From Hyphococcus sp. (GTDB lineage: Bacteria > Pseudomonadota > Alphaproteobacteria > Caulobacterales > Parvularculaceae): a DNA stretch of 21,788 bases. Made by a program: the position numbers and the translations under genes. Location of the stretch: positions 1 to 21,788 of the forward strand of contig BQJG01000053.1 of NCBI GenBank assembly GCA_021604585.1, written 5' to 3'. The notes beneath the pieces are model-generated. The model had not been told where the DNA came from. It ran no database searches and worked only from the letters and a program-made list of their open reading frames with translations. Within the stretch, counting starts at the first letter, position 1. Each line of letters starts with the position of its first letter. Below are positions 8,027 to 14,756 of the stretch, in pieces.

Positions 8027-10312
8027 TCACTCCGCCGCCTGTGCAACTTGCGCCGCGCCAGCGGTTACGCCCGCCCCTTGCAATGAAATTGTAATCCGGG
8101 CGCCCGTTTCGCCTAGCGTCGCATCGTCGGCAAACTCAAGCGACCCGCCATGCTCTTCTGCGACTTTCTTCACAATCGCCAACCCAAGCCCCGTACCTTT
8201 CGCCCGCGTCGTCATGTAAGGCTCCGCCAGGCGGTGCCGCTCTGCTTTTGGCAAACCGACGCCATTGTCGATGATATGAATCCGGGACACCTTGCCTGCG
8301 GTTTCCATACGAACAACAATTTTACCTGGTGCGCCATTTTCTTCCGCCGCCAAGCGTCCGCCAATCGACTCGGCTGCGTTCTTCAACAGATTTGACAGCG
8401 CCTGCACGATGAGTCTGCCATCGCACTGCGCCATAATCGGCGCATCAGGCGTTTCAACCTCATAGTCGATATCGTTGAAAGCGACTTTCTGCGGGAAGAC
8501 CGCCGCCTTCACCAGTTCACGCAAGTCTTCACTGCTGATGACCGGTTTCGGCATGCGTGCAAAGGATGAGAACTCGTCGACCATGCGGCCAATATCGGCG
8601 ACTTGCCGGATAATGGTCTCAGTGCAGCGCTCAAAGACTTCAGGATTGGTGGTGATTTCACCGAGATATTTCCGGCGCAGCCGCTCCGCCGACAACTGGA
8701 TCGGTGTGAGCGGATTCTTGATTTCATGAGCGATGCGGCGGGCGACATCGCCCCACGCCGCATTGCGCTGGGCGGCAATCAATTGCGTGATGTCGTCGAA
8801 AGTCGCAACAAAGCGCTCTCCCATGCCGTCTGCATCCTTAACGATGCGCACATTCAAGGTCCGCGTGCGGCCATGGCGCGTAATGTCGATCTGATCGCCC
8901 ACTTCCGGTTCCGTGGATGCGGCGGCGCGTTGCAACAGTTCCGCCAGCTCCGGCATGATCGCAGCGATGTTCTGGCCCGTCAGCCGGGTGTTTTCTTCAC
9001 CGAGATGATCGGCGGCGGATTTGTTGGCGATGGTGATGCGGCCATCCTTGGCGAGACCGATAACGCCAGCCGATACGCCGGAAAGAACAGCTTCCGTAAA
9101 ACGCCGGCGTTCGTCAAATTGCCGGTTGGTGTCGACCAAGTCATCGCGCTGTGTCTGCAACTGCGCCGTCATATGGTTCATGGATCGCGCGAGTGCGCCC
9201 AACTCGCCGTCATCTTTGTAAACCTCAACCCGCGCGCCGAGATCGCCGCCAGATACACGCTCCGACATGTTCACCAGACGGCCGATCGGCTGAACCAGCC
9301 GCGTCGCCGCCATCAGCGCCAGCCAGATGGCGCCGAACAAAATGATGATGGCGAGCACCACATAACCGGCGAGGAACACCCGCTCTAATCGGGAACGCCC
9401 GAGTTCGGCTTCGCGCCAGTCTTCCCTTACGGCGCGCACGGCAAACAGGCGCGTCGTGGTTTCCGGGTCCACGGGCTGATAGCCAACCAGAAAGCCGCCG
9501 CCATAATAGCCAATCCCGAGGGCGCCGCGGAACATGTCAAAAGTCGCGTCATTATTAACGCCAAAGACGAACACATCGCCCGGTTCGCCATTGCGCAGAT
9601 CGGCAAGCCGCGCTTCGGCCGGCAGGGCGTAGCTCGCCGGCTCGATTTCAGCGCGCACGATGATGCGCCCCTGGCCATCAATAAGATAAAGCGCTGAGAG
9701 GCCACGCACTTGGGCCTGTGCATAGAGATAACGGCGAAAACTGATCGGCGTTTCTTCAAAGCCAACGCCGGATTCTTCCTGCCGCGCCACATCTTGCGCG
9801 ATCAGCCGCATGGATTGCTGCAACTCCGCCCCTCTTATGGCGACCAGCGCATTCGCGAGATCGCGAGCCGTTTCCTGATATTTATCGATCCGCTCACTGA
9901 ACACATCATTCAGACTCGCGCGCAAAATGGTGAAAGCGAACAGGAACGCGATAATTGCCGGTATGACCGCAAGCGCGGAGAACAGCCCGACAAGCTGCAT
10001 ATGGGTGCGTGATCCGGCAAGCTGGTGGCGGCGGCTTGACCACACATGCAACAGGCGCACGCCAACCAGCAGCGCAAACCCCGCAGCGATGACGATGTTA
10101 CCGATGATCATCCACATCAGGATTGAGCGGTCGACACGCTCAACCAGCGGCGACATCAAGAACCATGTTGTCAGAAAAGCGATAACCGCCGCGCCGACCA
10201 GCGCCGTGGCGACCGTCGTATTTGAGAGCACCCATTGCGGAATAAAGCGGCGCGCCGACGCGCCAGCAGCGGCGTCTTCCGCTTGTTCCAGATGTTGGTC
10301 CTGACTACTCAA
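8027..10312 (-). CDS. ntrY: Sensor histidine kinase NtrY
   Basis: A 761-residue membrane sensor kinase. Three hydrophobic helices lie near the N-terminus (about 33-53, 65-88 and 107-130). A periplasmic sensing region (131-310) and a fourth helix (312-336) follow. Then come HAMP (337-390), PAS (400-510) and the kinase core: H-box AHEIKNPLTPIQLSAERL with H529, N-box LLKNAAESIGG (N645), G1 DNGVG at 682-686 and G2 GTGLGLA. This is the NtrY architecture linked to nitrogen, redox and envelope control. The frame supports a TTG start at 10310-10312 (with AGGA 11 bases upstream); the first in-frame ATG is codon 67, inside the second helix, so a rare start codon seems real. ntrX follows 22 bases later. 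Confidence 0.95.
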   Translation of the reverse strand: MSSQDQHLEQAEDAAAGASARRFIPQWVLSNTTVATALVGAAVIAFLTTWFLMSPLVERVDRSILMWMIIGNIVIAAGFALLVGVRLLHVWSSRRHQLAGSRTHMQLVGLFSALAVIPAIIAFLFAFTILRASLNDVFSERIDKYQETARDLANALVAIRGAELQQSMRLIAQDVARQEESGVGFEETPISFRRYLYAQAQVRGLSALYLIDGQGRIIVRAEIEPASYALPAEARLADLRNGEPGDVFVFGVNNDATFDMFRGALGIGYYGGGFLVGYQPVDPETTTRLFAVRAVREDWREAELGRSRLERVFLAGYVVLAIIILFGAIWLALMAATRLVQPIGRLVNMSERVSGGDLGARVEVYKDDGELGALARSMNHMTAQLQTQRDDLVDTNRQFDERRRFTEAVLSGVSAGVIGLAKDGRITIANKSAADHLGEENTRLTGQNIAAIMPELAELLQRAAASTEPEVGDQIDITRHGRTRTLNVRIVKDADGMGERFVATFDDITQLIAAQRNAAWGDVARRIAHEIKNPLTPIQLSAERLRRKYLGEITTNPEVFERCTETIIRQVADIGRMVDEFSSFARMPKPVISSEDLRELVKAAVFPQKVAFNDIDYEVETPDAPIMAQCDGRLIVQALSNLLKNAAESIGGRLAAEENGAPGKIVVRMETAGKVSRIHIIDNGVGLPKAERHRLAEPYMTTRAKGTGLGLAIVKKVAEEHGGSLEFADDATLGETGARITISLQGAGVTAGAAQVAQAAE

Positions 10313-10437
10313 CCCGTCGCCAATCCTGAGAGGGCTTCGCGCCCGCTATTTCGACTGCCGCAACCGCAACCCGCGTCGGCCGTCCGGCCAGGCGACGCTG
10401 CAATCCGCAAACCACAATTTCCCCAATCTGTCGGGGA

Positions 10438-10478
10438 TGTTGCTGCCATTGTTGCTGAAAATCAACACTTTTGTTGCC
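10438..10478. promoter_or_regulatory. Dyad and TGTTGC repeat cluster upstream of ntrY
   Basis: A perfect inverted repeat CAACA-N4-TGTTG occupies 10463-10476, about 150 bases upstream of ntrY. It also reads as CAA-N5-TTG, matching the CAA-Nx-TTG motif I recall being reported for NtrX in Sinorhizobium. TGTTGC is repeated at 10438, 10450 and 10472, spacings of 12 and 22 bases, close to one and two helical turns. The left copy pairs across the gap as GTTG-N8-CAAC. The layout suggests an operator, perhaps NtrX autoregulation. The dyads are directly visible; the binding protein is inference. Confidence 0.45.
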
Positions 10479-10535
10479 AAAATGAAACAGGGTAAATTGC
10501 GGCGTCTCAGACTGGCCAGGAGCCGGACTGGCGCC

Positions 10536-11546
10536 TTAGGCCGCTGATTTCTCCGGCATGGCGAAATCACCGTCGAAAAACCCTGCCAGCGCTTCAACCA
10601 CACGCTCTGGAGAGGCCATCCGGCAGAGTTCGGAACGAAACGCCTTGCGCTCCGCCGGATCGATATCGATCGCGGCGTGATCCACCGTCGCCGCTAGATG
10701 TTTCCGCGCCATCCGCACGCCGAGCGGCGCGCCATAGTGATCGATGGTCTCTTTGTAATGCATCAGCGCCGCATCTCGCTGGACCTCCAGCGGCGGCGCG
10801 ATTATCGCCGCGCCGGTCTCCAGCGCTTCAGCTACGGCGCCGGGCAGCCACGGGCGCCCTGTTGCGGCGCGACCGAGCATGACGCCATCGGCGCCGGATT
10901 GTTTCAGCGCCTCGCGCGCAGTCACTTCATCGATGATATCGCCATTGACGAGGACCGGCAGCGAGGTCGCTTCTTTCACCGCGCGCACCGCCGACCAGTT
11001 TGCAGTCCCGGTGTAGAAATCGTTGCGGGTGCGGCCATGCACAGTGATCATTTGCACGCCTGCGCTTTCGGCGCGGCTCGCGAGCTCCGGCGCGTTGAGG
11101 CAGTTCCAGTCCCAGCCCAAACGCATCTTCAAGGTCACCGGTTTTGACGTCGCCGCGACCGTCGCCTCGATCAAGGTCAGCGCATGATCGAGATTGCGCA
11201 TGAGCGCCGAACCGGACAGGACGCCCGTCACCTGCCGCGAGGGGCAGCCCATATTGATGTCGATCACATCGGCGCCGGCGGCCTCGGCGATCCTCGCGCC
11301 TTCGGCCATCCAGTGCGGCTCGCGCCCGGCAAGCTGGATCACGAAGGGAAAAATCTCGCCATCGCCCTCGGCCCGGCGCACCACATCGGGCCGGCCTTTG
11401 ATCAACTCCTCACAGGCGGTCATCTCTGACACCACCAGCCCCACACCAAAGCGCGCAACCGCCCGCCGGAACGGCAGATCGGACACGCCAGACATGGGCG
11501 CCAGCGCGACTTTGTTTTTGAGGGTTATGTTGGCGATATGGAGCAT
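10536..11546 (-). CDS. dusB: tRNA-dihydrouridine synthase DusB (NifR3)
   Basis: A 336-residue FMN-dependent TIM-barrel enzyme that reduces specific uridines in tRNA. Signatures: the N-terminal ALAPMSGVSDLPFRRA, the catalytic cysteine C101 in DINMGCPSRQVTG, MRLGWDW, ITVHGRTR, VNGDI and the phosphate-binding DGVMLGRAATGRPW. The canonical GCPAKKV loop is here GCPSRQV; the cysteine is kept. The frame extends four codons upstream to a GTG, but that lies inside the GGTGG ribosome-binding site, so the ATG at 11544-11546 is taken as the start. In many Alphaproteobacteria this gene (nifR3) heads a dusB-ntrB-ntrC-ntrY-ntrX cluster; here ntrY follows directly after 223 bases. It is divergent from the secreted-protein gene, 66 bases away. 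Confidence 0.96.
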   Translation of the reverse strand: MLHIANITLKNKVALAPMSGVSDLPFRRAVARFGVGLVVSEMTACEELIKGRPDVVRRAEGDGEIFPFVIQLAGREPHWMAEGARIAEAAGADVIDINMGCPSRQVTGVLSGSALMRNLDHALTLIEATVAATSKPVTLKMRLGWDWNCLNAPELASRAESAGVQMITVHGRTRNDFYTGTANWSAVRAVKEATSLPVLVNGDIIDEVTAREALKQSGADGVMLGRAATGRPWLPGAVAEALETGAAIIAPPLEVQRDAALMHYKETIDHYGAPLGVRMARKHLAATVDHAAIDIDPAERKAFRSELCRMASPERVVEALAGFFDGDFAMPEKSAA

Positions 11547-11612
11547 TGCGACCACCACCTACATCAAATAAGCCTTTGTAATCAATTCTTGTCACTTAAG
11601 TCGGAGAATTAC

Positions 11613-12035
11613 ATGAGACATCTGTGTGGGGCGATCGTCGCCATAGGATTTCTGACAATCACGCCGACACTTGGTCAAGATAAAGAAATACTCCAAGCCC
11701 AGTGTCCGACCGACCCGCGCGCTGAAGATGTGCCTGAGTTGCTCTATTCTTTCGATAGCTTCGATCATGAGTCCTATGTATGGGCAATAAACTCATTGCG
11801 TGTACGCTTGCCTGAATGGATAGACAGCCGCGACAAGTGGTTACGCAAGCATCATGCGGATAACGACCACTACGCGATTTTCGATGGCGAAACCGGCATG
11901 GCATATACCAACACTGCAAATGAAATTGAGGGTTACATCCTCAAATTGGAATTCTTAGTGGCCGATGAAATTACGCGCCCGGAAAAAGAAAAAGCGTTCT
12001 GCGATTTCATCCGAAACAATATCATAATTGATTGA
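11613..12035 (+). CDS. Small secreted protein of unknown function
   Basis: I do not recognise this 140-residue protein. It starts with a Sec signal peptide: MRHLCG, a hydrophobic stretch AIVAIGFLTITPTL, then a likely cleavage near GQD. The mature part is polar, acidic and rich in aromatic residues, with two cysteines (C31 and C130) that could form one disulfide in the periplasm. The frame is open further upstream, but GGAGA seven bases before the ATG at 11613 decides the start. It lies between dusB (divergent) and ispDF, whose ATG comes seven bases after its stop, so the two are likely cotranscribed. Its codons are more AT-rich than those of dusB and ispDF, which suggests later arrival between two conserved neighbours. 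Confidence 0.75.
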   Translation: MRHLCGAIVAIGFLTITPTLGQDKEILQAQCPTDPRAEDVPELLYSFDSFDHESYVWAINSLRVRLPEWIDSRDKWLRKHHADNDHYAIFDGETGMAYTNTANEIEGYILKLEFLVADEITRPEKEKAFCDFIRNNIIID

Positions 12036-12042
12036 ATGACGC

Positions 12043-13230
12043 ATGCCTAAGTACAAAACCATCGCCATCATCGTCGCCGCAGGGCGCGGCAGCCGCGCCG
12101 GCGCCGGCGGGCCGAAGCAATATCGCGGCCTCGCCGGGCGCGCGGTGATCGCGCGGACGGTTGAGGCGTTTCTCTCTCATAACGACATTGACGCCGTGCG
12201 GGTGATCATCCACCGCGACGACCGCGAGGAATATGACGCGGCCATAGGCGCGCTCTTGAAGAACAAAAAACTGTTCGATCCGGTGACCGGCGGCGCCGAG
12301 CGCCAGGACTCCGTCCGGCTCGGGCTTGAAAGCCTGGAAAGCGAACCGCCGCATCGCGTGCTGATCCATGACGCAGCGCGGCCGTTTATCGACGCCAACA
12401 CGATTACTCGGGTCATCAACGCCCTCGACAGGAGCGACGGCGCTATCGCCGCCCTTCCCGTGCACGACACGATCAAACGCGAAGGTGCAAACAAGCAGAT
12501 TTCTGCGACCGTGCCGCGTGAAGCGTTGTGGCGGGCGCAGACGCCGCAAGGGTTTCACTTCGATAAAATCCTCGCCGCCCACCGCGCAGCGCAAGGTCAG
12601 ACCCTGACCGATGACGCCGCCGTCGCGGAAGCCGCTGGATTATCGGTGGCGCTGGTGCCCGGTTCGCCCGATAATATGAAACTGACGCAGGCGGAGGATT
12701 TCGGCATGGCCGAGACCCTGCTCGGAAGAAAAGCGCAACAGATGGAATACCGCACCGGCCACGGCTTTGATGTTCACGCTTTTGAAGAGGGCGACGCCGT
12801 CATGCTCTGCGGCGTTGAGATTCCGCATGTGAAAAAACTGAAGGGCCATTCCGACGCCGATGTGGGCATGCACGCGCTCACCGACGCGATCCTCGGCGCG
12901 CTTGGCGAAGGCGACATTGGCGATCACTTCCCGCCATCGGAAGCAAAATGGAAAGGCGCGCCAAGCCATCTGTTTTTAGAAAAAGCGCGCGACCTTGTGG
13001 CTGCGCGCAAGGGCAAGATCACCCATTGCGATGTGACGCTGATATGCGAGGCGCCGAAGATCGGCCCGCATCGCGATCGCATGCGCGCCGCCCTTGCGCT
13101 CATTCTCAACATCGCTGAGCGCCGCGTGTCGGTGAAAGCAACGACCACCGAAGAACTCGGCTTCACCGGACGGCGCGAAGGTATTTCCGCTATGGCAACG
13201 GCGACAGTCGCGTTGCCCCTGTCAGAGTAG
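12043..13230 (+). CDS. ispDF: Bifunctional IspD/IspF (MEP pathway of isoprenoid synthesis)
   Basis: A 395-residue fusion of two MEP-pathway enzymes. Residues 1-230 are IspD (MEP cytidylyltransferase), with the nucleotide loop AAGRGSRAG...PKQY (12-27), ERQDSV, the IHDAARPF strand and a PQGFH segment. Residues 236-395 are IspF (MECDP synthase), with GHGFDVHAF, whose D243 and H245 join H277 as the zinc site. It also has HSDADVGMHALTDA, GDIGDHFP and the KATTTEELGFTGRREG ending. The two reactions are not consecutive; IspE acts between them and is encoded elsewhere. Such fusions are common in Alphaproteobacteria. There is no clear Shine-Dalgarno before the ATG, so initiation may be coupled to the secreted-protein gene ending seven bases upstream. 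The DUF2007-like gene follows. Confidence 0.97.
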   Translation: MPKYKTIAIIVAAGRGSRAGAGGPKQYRGLAGRAVIARTVEAFLSHNDIDAVRVIIHRDDREEYDAAIGALLKNKKLFDPVTGGAERQDSVRLGLESLESEPPHRVLIHDAARPFIDANTITRVINALDRSDGAIAALPVHDTIKREGANKQISATVPREALWRAQTPQGFHFDKILAAHRAAQGQTLTDDAAVAEAAGLSVALVPGSPDNMKLTQAEDFGMAETLLGRKAQQMEYRTGHGFDVHAFEEGDAVMLCGVEIPHVKKLKGHSDADVGMHALTDAILGALGEGDIGDHFPPSEAKWKGAPSHLFLEKARDLVAARKGKITHCDVTLICEAPKIGPHRDRMRAALALILNIAERRVSVKATTTEELGFTGRREGISAMATATVALPLSE

Positions 13231-13240
13231 GAGACTTGCC

Positions 13241-13477
13241 TTGAAAGAACTCGTCCGCGCCAACAAACCCGCGCTTTTGTCTTTCGTCCAGAGCTTGCTT
13301 CGCGACGCCGAGATCGAATTCATCCTCACCGACGAACATGCAAGTATCATGGACGGCTCCATCGGCGCGCTGCCCCGGCGCATTCTCGTAGCGGATGATG
13401 ACTTCGATGCTGCACGGCAGATCATGCACGACGCAGATATCGGCGACGAGATCAGCCGCACGCACAATAAATCGTAA
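13241..13477 (+). CDS. DUF2007-like small protein (putative signal-transducing protein)
   Basis: A 78-residue cytoplasmic protein resembling the DUF2007 family by its layout: KELVRANKPALLSFVQSLLRDAEIEFILTDEH, then a glycine-containing strand and PRRILVADDDFDAARQIM. The family is often called a putative signal-transducing protein, with no established biochemical role. It starts with TTG at 13241, well supported by AGGAG about seven bases upstream and directly following the ispDF stop. No ATG is available near the start. It lies ten bases after ispDF and nine bases before cinA, so it is cotranscribed with both. Family assignment is by eye. Confidence 0.75.
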   Translation: MKELVRANKPALLSFVQSLLRDAEIEFILTDEHASIMDGSIGALPRRILVADDDFDAARQIMHDADIGDEISRTHNKS

Positions 13478-13486
13478 AGGAGCCGC

Positions 13487-13984
13487 GTGACTCAAACCCA
13501 CCGCATCTGGTCGCTGGCGCAAGCCATTATCGACAAGGCTGGCGCCGAAGGCGTGCTGGTCGCGGCAGCGGAATCCTGCACCGGCGGAATGGTCGCCGGC
13601 GCGCTGACCGATGTGCCCGGCGCCTCAGCGATCTTTGAGCGCGGCTTCATCACCTATTCCAATGATGCAAAAATCGAGATGCTCGGCGTTGCGCCCGCGC
13701 TGATCGAAAGGCACGGCGCCGTTAGCGGTCCGGTCGCAAAAGCCATGGCGAAGGGCGCCCTCTCCCGCTCCCGCGCAGACGTCGCTGTCTCGATCACCGG
13801 CATCGCCGGGCCAAGCGGCGGCACTGACCGCAAACCTGTAGGCCTTGTCTGGTTCGGACTGGCTGATCGTCATGGCGTGATCCGTGCGGAGCGGCGGGTC
13901 TTCGCTGACGGATCGCGCGACTTCGTCAGAACCAAGGCGACGGAAACAGCGCTGCACTTATTGCTGACAGGCTTAGGCGGTTGA
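13487..13984 (+). CDS. pncC: CinA C-terminal-domain protein, NMN amidohydrolase type (PncC)
   Basis: A 165-residue stand-alone CinA-C domain, without the N-terminal MoaB-like domain of full CinA. Members deamidate nicotinamide mononucleotide to nicotinate mononucleotide in pyridine-nucleotide salvage. The active-site segment AAESCTGG (S30, C31) is intact, as are GFITYSNDAK, HGAVSGPVAKAMA and the ITGIAGPSGGT...KPVGLVWFG loop. The start is GTG with AAAGGAG just upstream. It ends the ispDF operon and converges on the XRE gene with seven bases between stops. A diverged second copy of its last 165 bases lies 772 bases further on (see the remnant at 14592-14756). Family secure; the enzymatic role is inferred from homologues. 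Confidence 0.92.
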   Translation: MTQTHRIWSLAQAIIDKAGAEGVLVAAAESCTGGMVAGALTDVPGASAIFERGFITYSNDAKIEMLGVAPALIERHGAVSGPVAKAMAKGALSRSRADVAVSITGIAGPSGGTDRKPVGLVWFGLADRHGVIRAERRVFADGSRDFVRTKATETALHLLLTGLGG

Positions 13985-13991
13985 ACGCAGC

Positions 13992-14468
13992 TTATCTTTT
14001 CATCCGCTTGCGAAACTGTCTTTGTTCCCACTTTGGTCCAAAAATATTGAAAAATCCAAACGTGAGCAGTGCTTGAAGTCCAATCGCCAGCGCCCATGGT
14101 ACCGCCACATAAATAATCCACCAGGACTCCGGCGAAATATAGTAATTGAGCGCAGTCAGCATGGGCATGATAAATGCGAAGATGATGATGTGGACGTACA
14201 GGCCCTTCAAGTTTTTTACATACTCGATGGCGTCAGATTCCATTGCCGAAGCAAATGCTTGATCTGATTGGTCAGATTTATTCATATTGGGCTCCTGCAC
14301 CAAGTCTGCGACTTTGGTTTCAAACACCGCCGCAAGACATTTGAGCGTCTCCAGGCTCGCTGTTTTACCGCGCTCGATGCGTTGGATGGTGCGCACGCTA
14401 AGGCCCGAATGTTGGGCAAGTTGTTCCTGTGACCAGCCCCGATCAAGGCGATTTTTCTGCACGCTCAT
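13992..14468 (-). CDS. Membrane-anchored XRE-type regulator with 2TM domain
   Basis: A 158-residue protein with an N-terminal Cro/CI-type HTH (residues 6-56: RGWSQEQLAQHSGLSVRTIQRIERGKTASLETLKCLA). A polar linker follows (60-83). The C-terminal region resembles the 2TM domain: two hydrophobic helices near 91-109 and 115-140, then the charged tail KWEQRQFRKRMKR. The layout suggests a DNA-binding protein tethered to the inner membrane. ATG at 14466-14468 has GGGGAAG upstream. It converges on cinA, lies between the two cinA 3' copies, and has a palindrome-rich upstream region that could be its own operator. It is more AT-rich than cinA. Target genes are unknown; the nearest candidates are itself and the adjacent DegT/ATP-grasp cassette. 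Confidence 0.85.
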   Translation of the reverse strand: MSVQKNRLDRGWSQEQLAQHSGLSVRTIQRIERGKTASLETLKCLAAVFETKVADLVQEPNMNKSDQSDQAFASAMESDAIEYVKNLKGLYVHIIIFAFIMPMLTALNYYISPESWWIIYVAVPWALAIGLQALLTFGFFNIFGPKWEQRQFRKRMKR

Positions 14469-14537
14469 TCAACGCTTCCCCTTCTCTCTATCGCCGTATT
14501 CTGGGGTGCGAACGGCAACGACACCACGACAGCAGCC

Positions 14538-14573
14538 CGACATGTCGCGACATTAATACGAATTCGTAATAAT
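14538..14573. promoter_or_regulatory. Palindrome cluster upstream of the XRE-2TM gene (candidate operator)
   Basis: Two perfect palindromes lie 70-100 bases before the XRE start: CGACATGTCG (14538-14547) and TACGAATTCGTA (14557-14568). The second extends to a 22-base near-palindrome (14552-14573), with 10 of 11 pairs matching. CGACAT also repeats directly at 14548, ten bases after the first copy, one helical turn. The stretch is AT-rich and suits a promoter-operator for autoregulation. Binding by the XRE protein is inference. Confidence 0.5.
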
Positions 14574-14584
14574 TACAGCACGCT

Positions 14585-14596
14585 GTGCCCGGGCAC
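14585..14596. repeat. 12-bp perfect palindrome at the left edge of the cinA remnant
   Basis: GTGCCCGGGCAC is a perfect palindrome straddling the point (about 14591-14593) where similarity to the real cinA begins. It could mark the recombination breakpoint that made the duplication, or be a further site in the XRE promoter region. The coincidence is visible in the sequence; its meaning is inference. Confidence 0.4.
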
Positions 14597-14756
14597 TGGG
14601 CGCAAACCGACGGGCCTCGTCTGGTTCGGATCAGCTGATCGTCATAGCTTGATCCGGGCGGAGCGGCGGGTCTTCGCTGACGGATCGCGCGACTTCGTCA
14701 GAACCAAAGCGACAGAAACGGCGCTGCACCTGATGCTGACGGGATTAGGTGGTTAG
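14592..14756 (+). pseudogene. Diverged second copy of the cinA/pncC 3' end (54 codons plus stop)
   Basis: Aligned without gaps to cinA 13820-13984 at a fixed offset of 772 bases, this stretch differs at 24 of 165 positions by my count. It includes a 50-base identical run (14658-14707 against 13886-13935). The frame is intact: KPTGLVWFGSADRHSLIRAE and onward to HLMLTGLGG, then TAG where cinA has TGA. Only 6 of 54 amino acids differ and most changes are synonymous. It has no start codon or active-site half, so it cannot make the enzyme. Its stop overlaps the DegT-gene stop on the other strand. The synonymous-rich divergence suggests it derives from a functional cinA of a relative, or is the older end left after recombination, rather than a decayed tandem copy. 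Confidence 0.9.

Noticed and set aside
8603..9388. A 261-codon plus-strand open frame antisense to ntrY
   Set aside because: It lies wholly inside a well-supported NtrY reading frame, and its peptide has no recognisable domain; long antisense frames are expected in GC-rich DNA with this codon use.
10313..10535. Possible remnant of ntrB/ntrC between dusB and ntrY
   Set aside because: I saw no histidine-kinase or AAA+ motif in this stretch on the minus strand by eye; it reads as promoter and spacer.
12022..12594. A 190-codon minus-strand frame antisense to ispDF
   Set aside because: The IspD domain on the plus strand is complete with all its motifs; the antisense peptide resembles nothing and has no ribosome-binding site.
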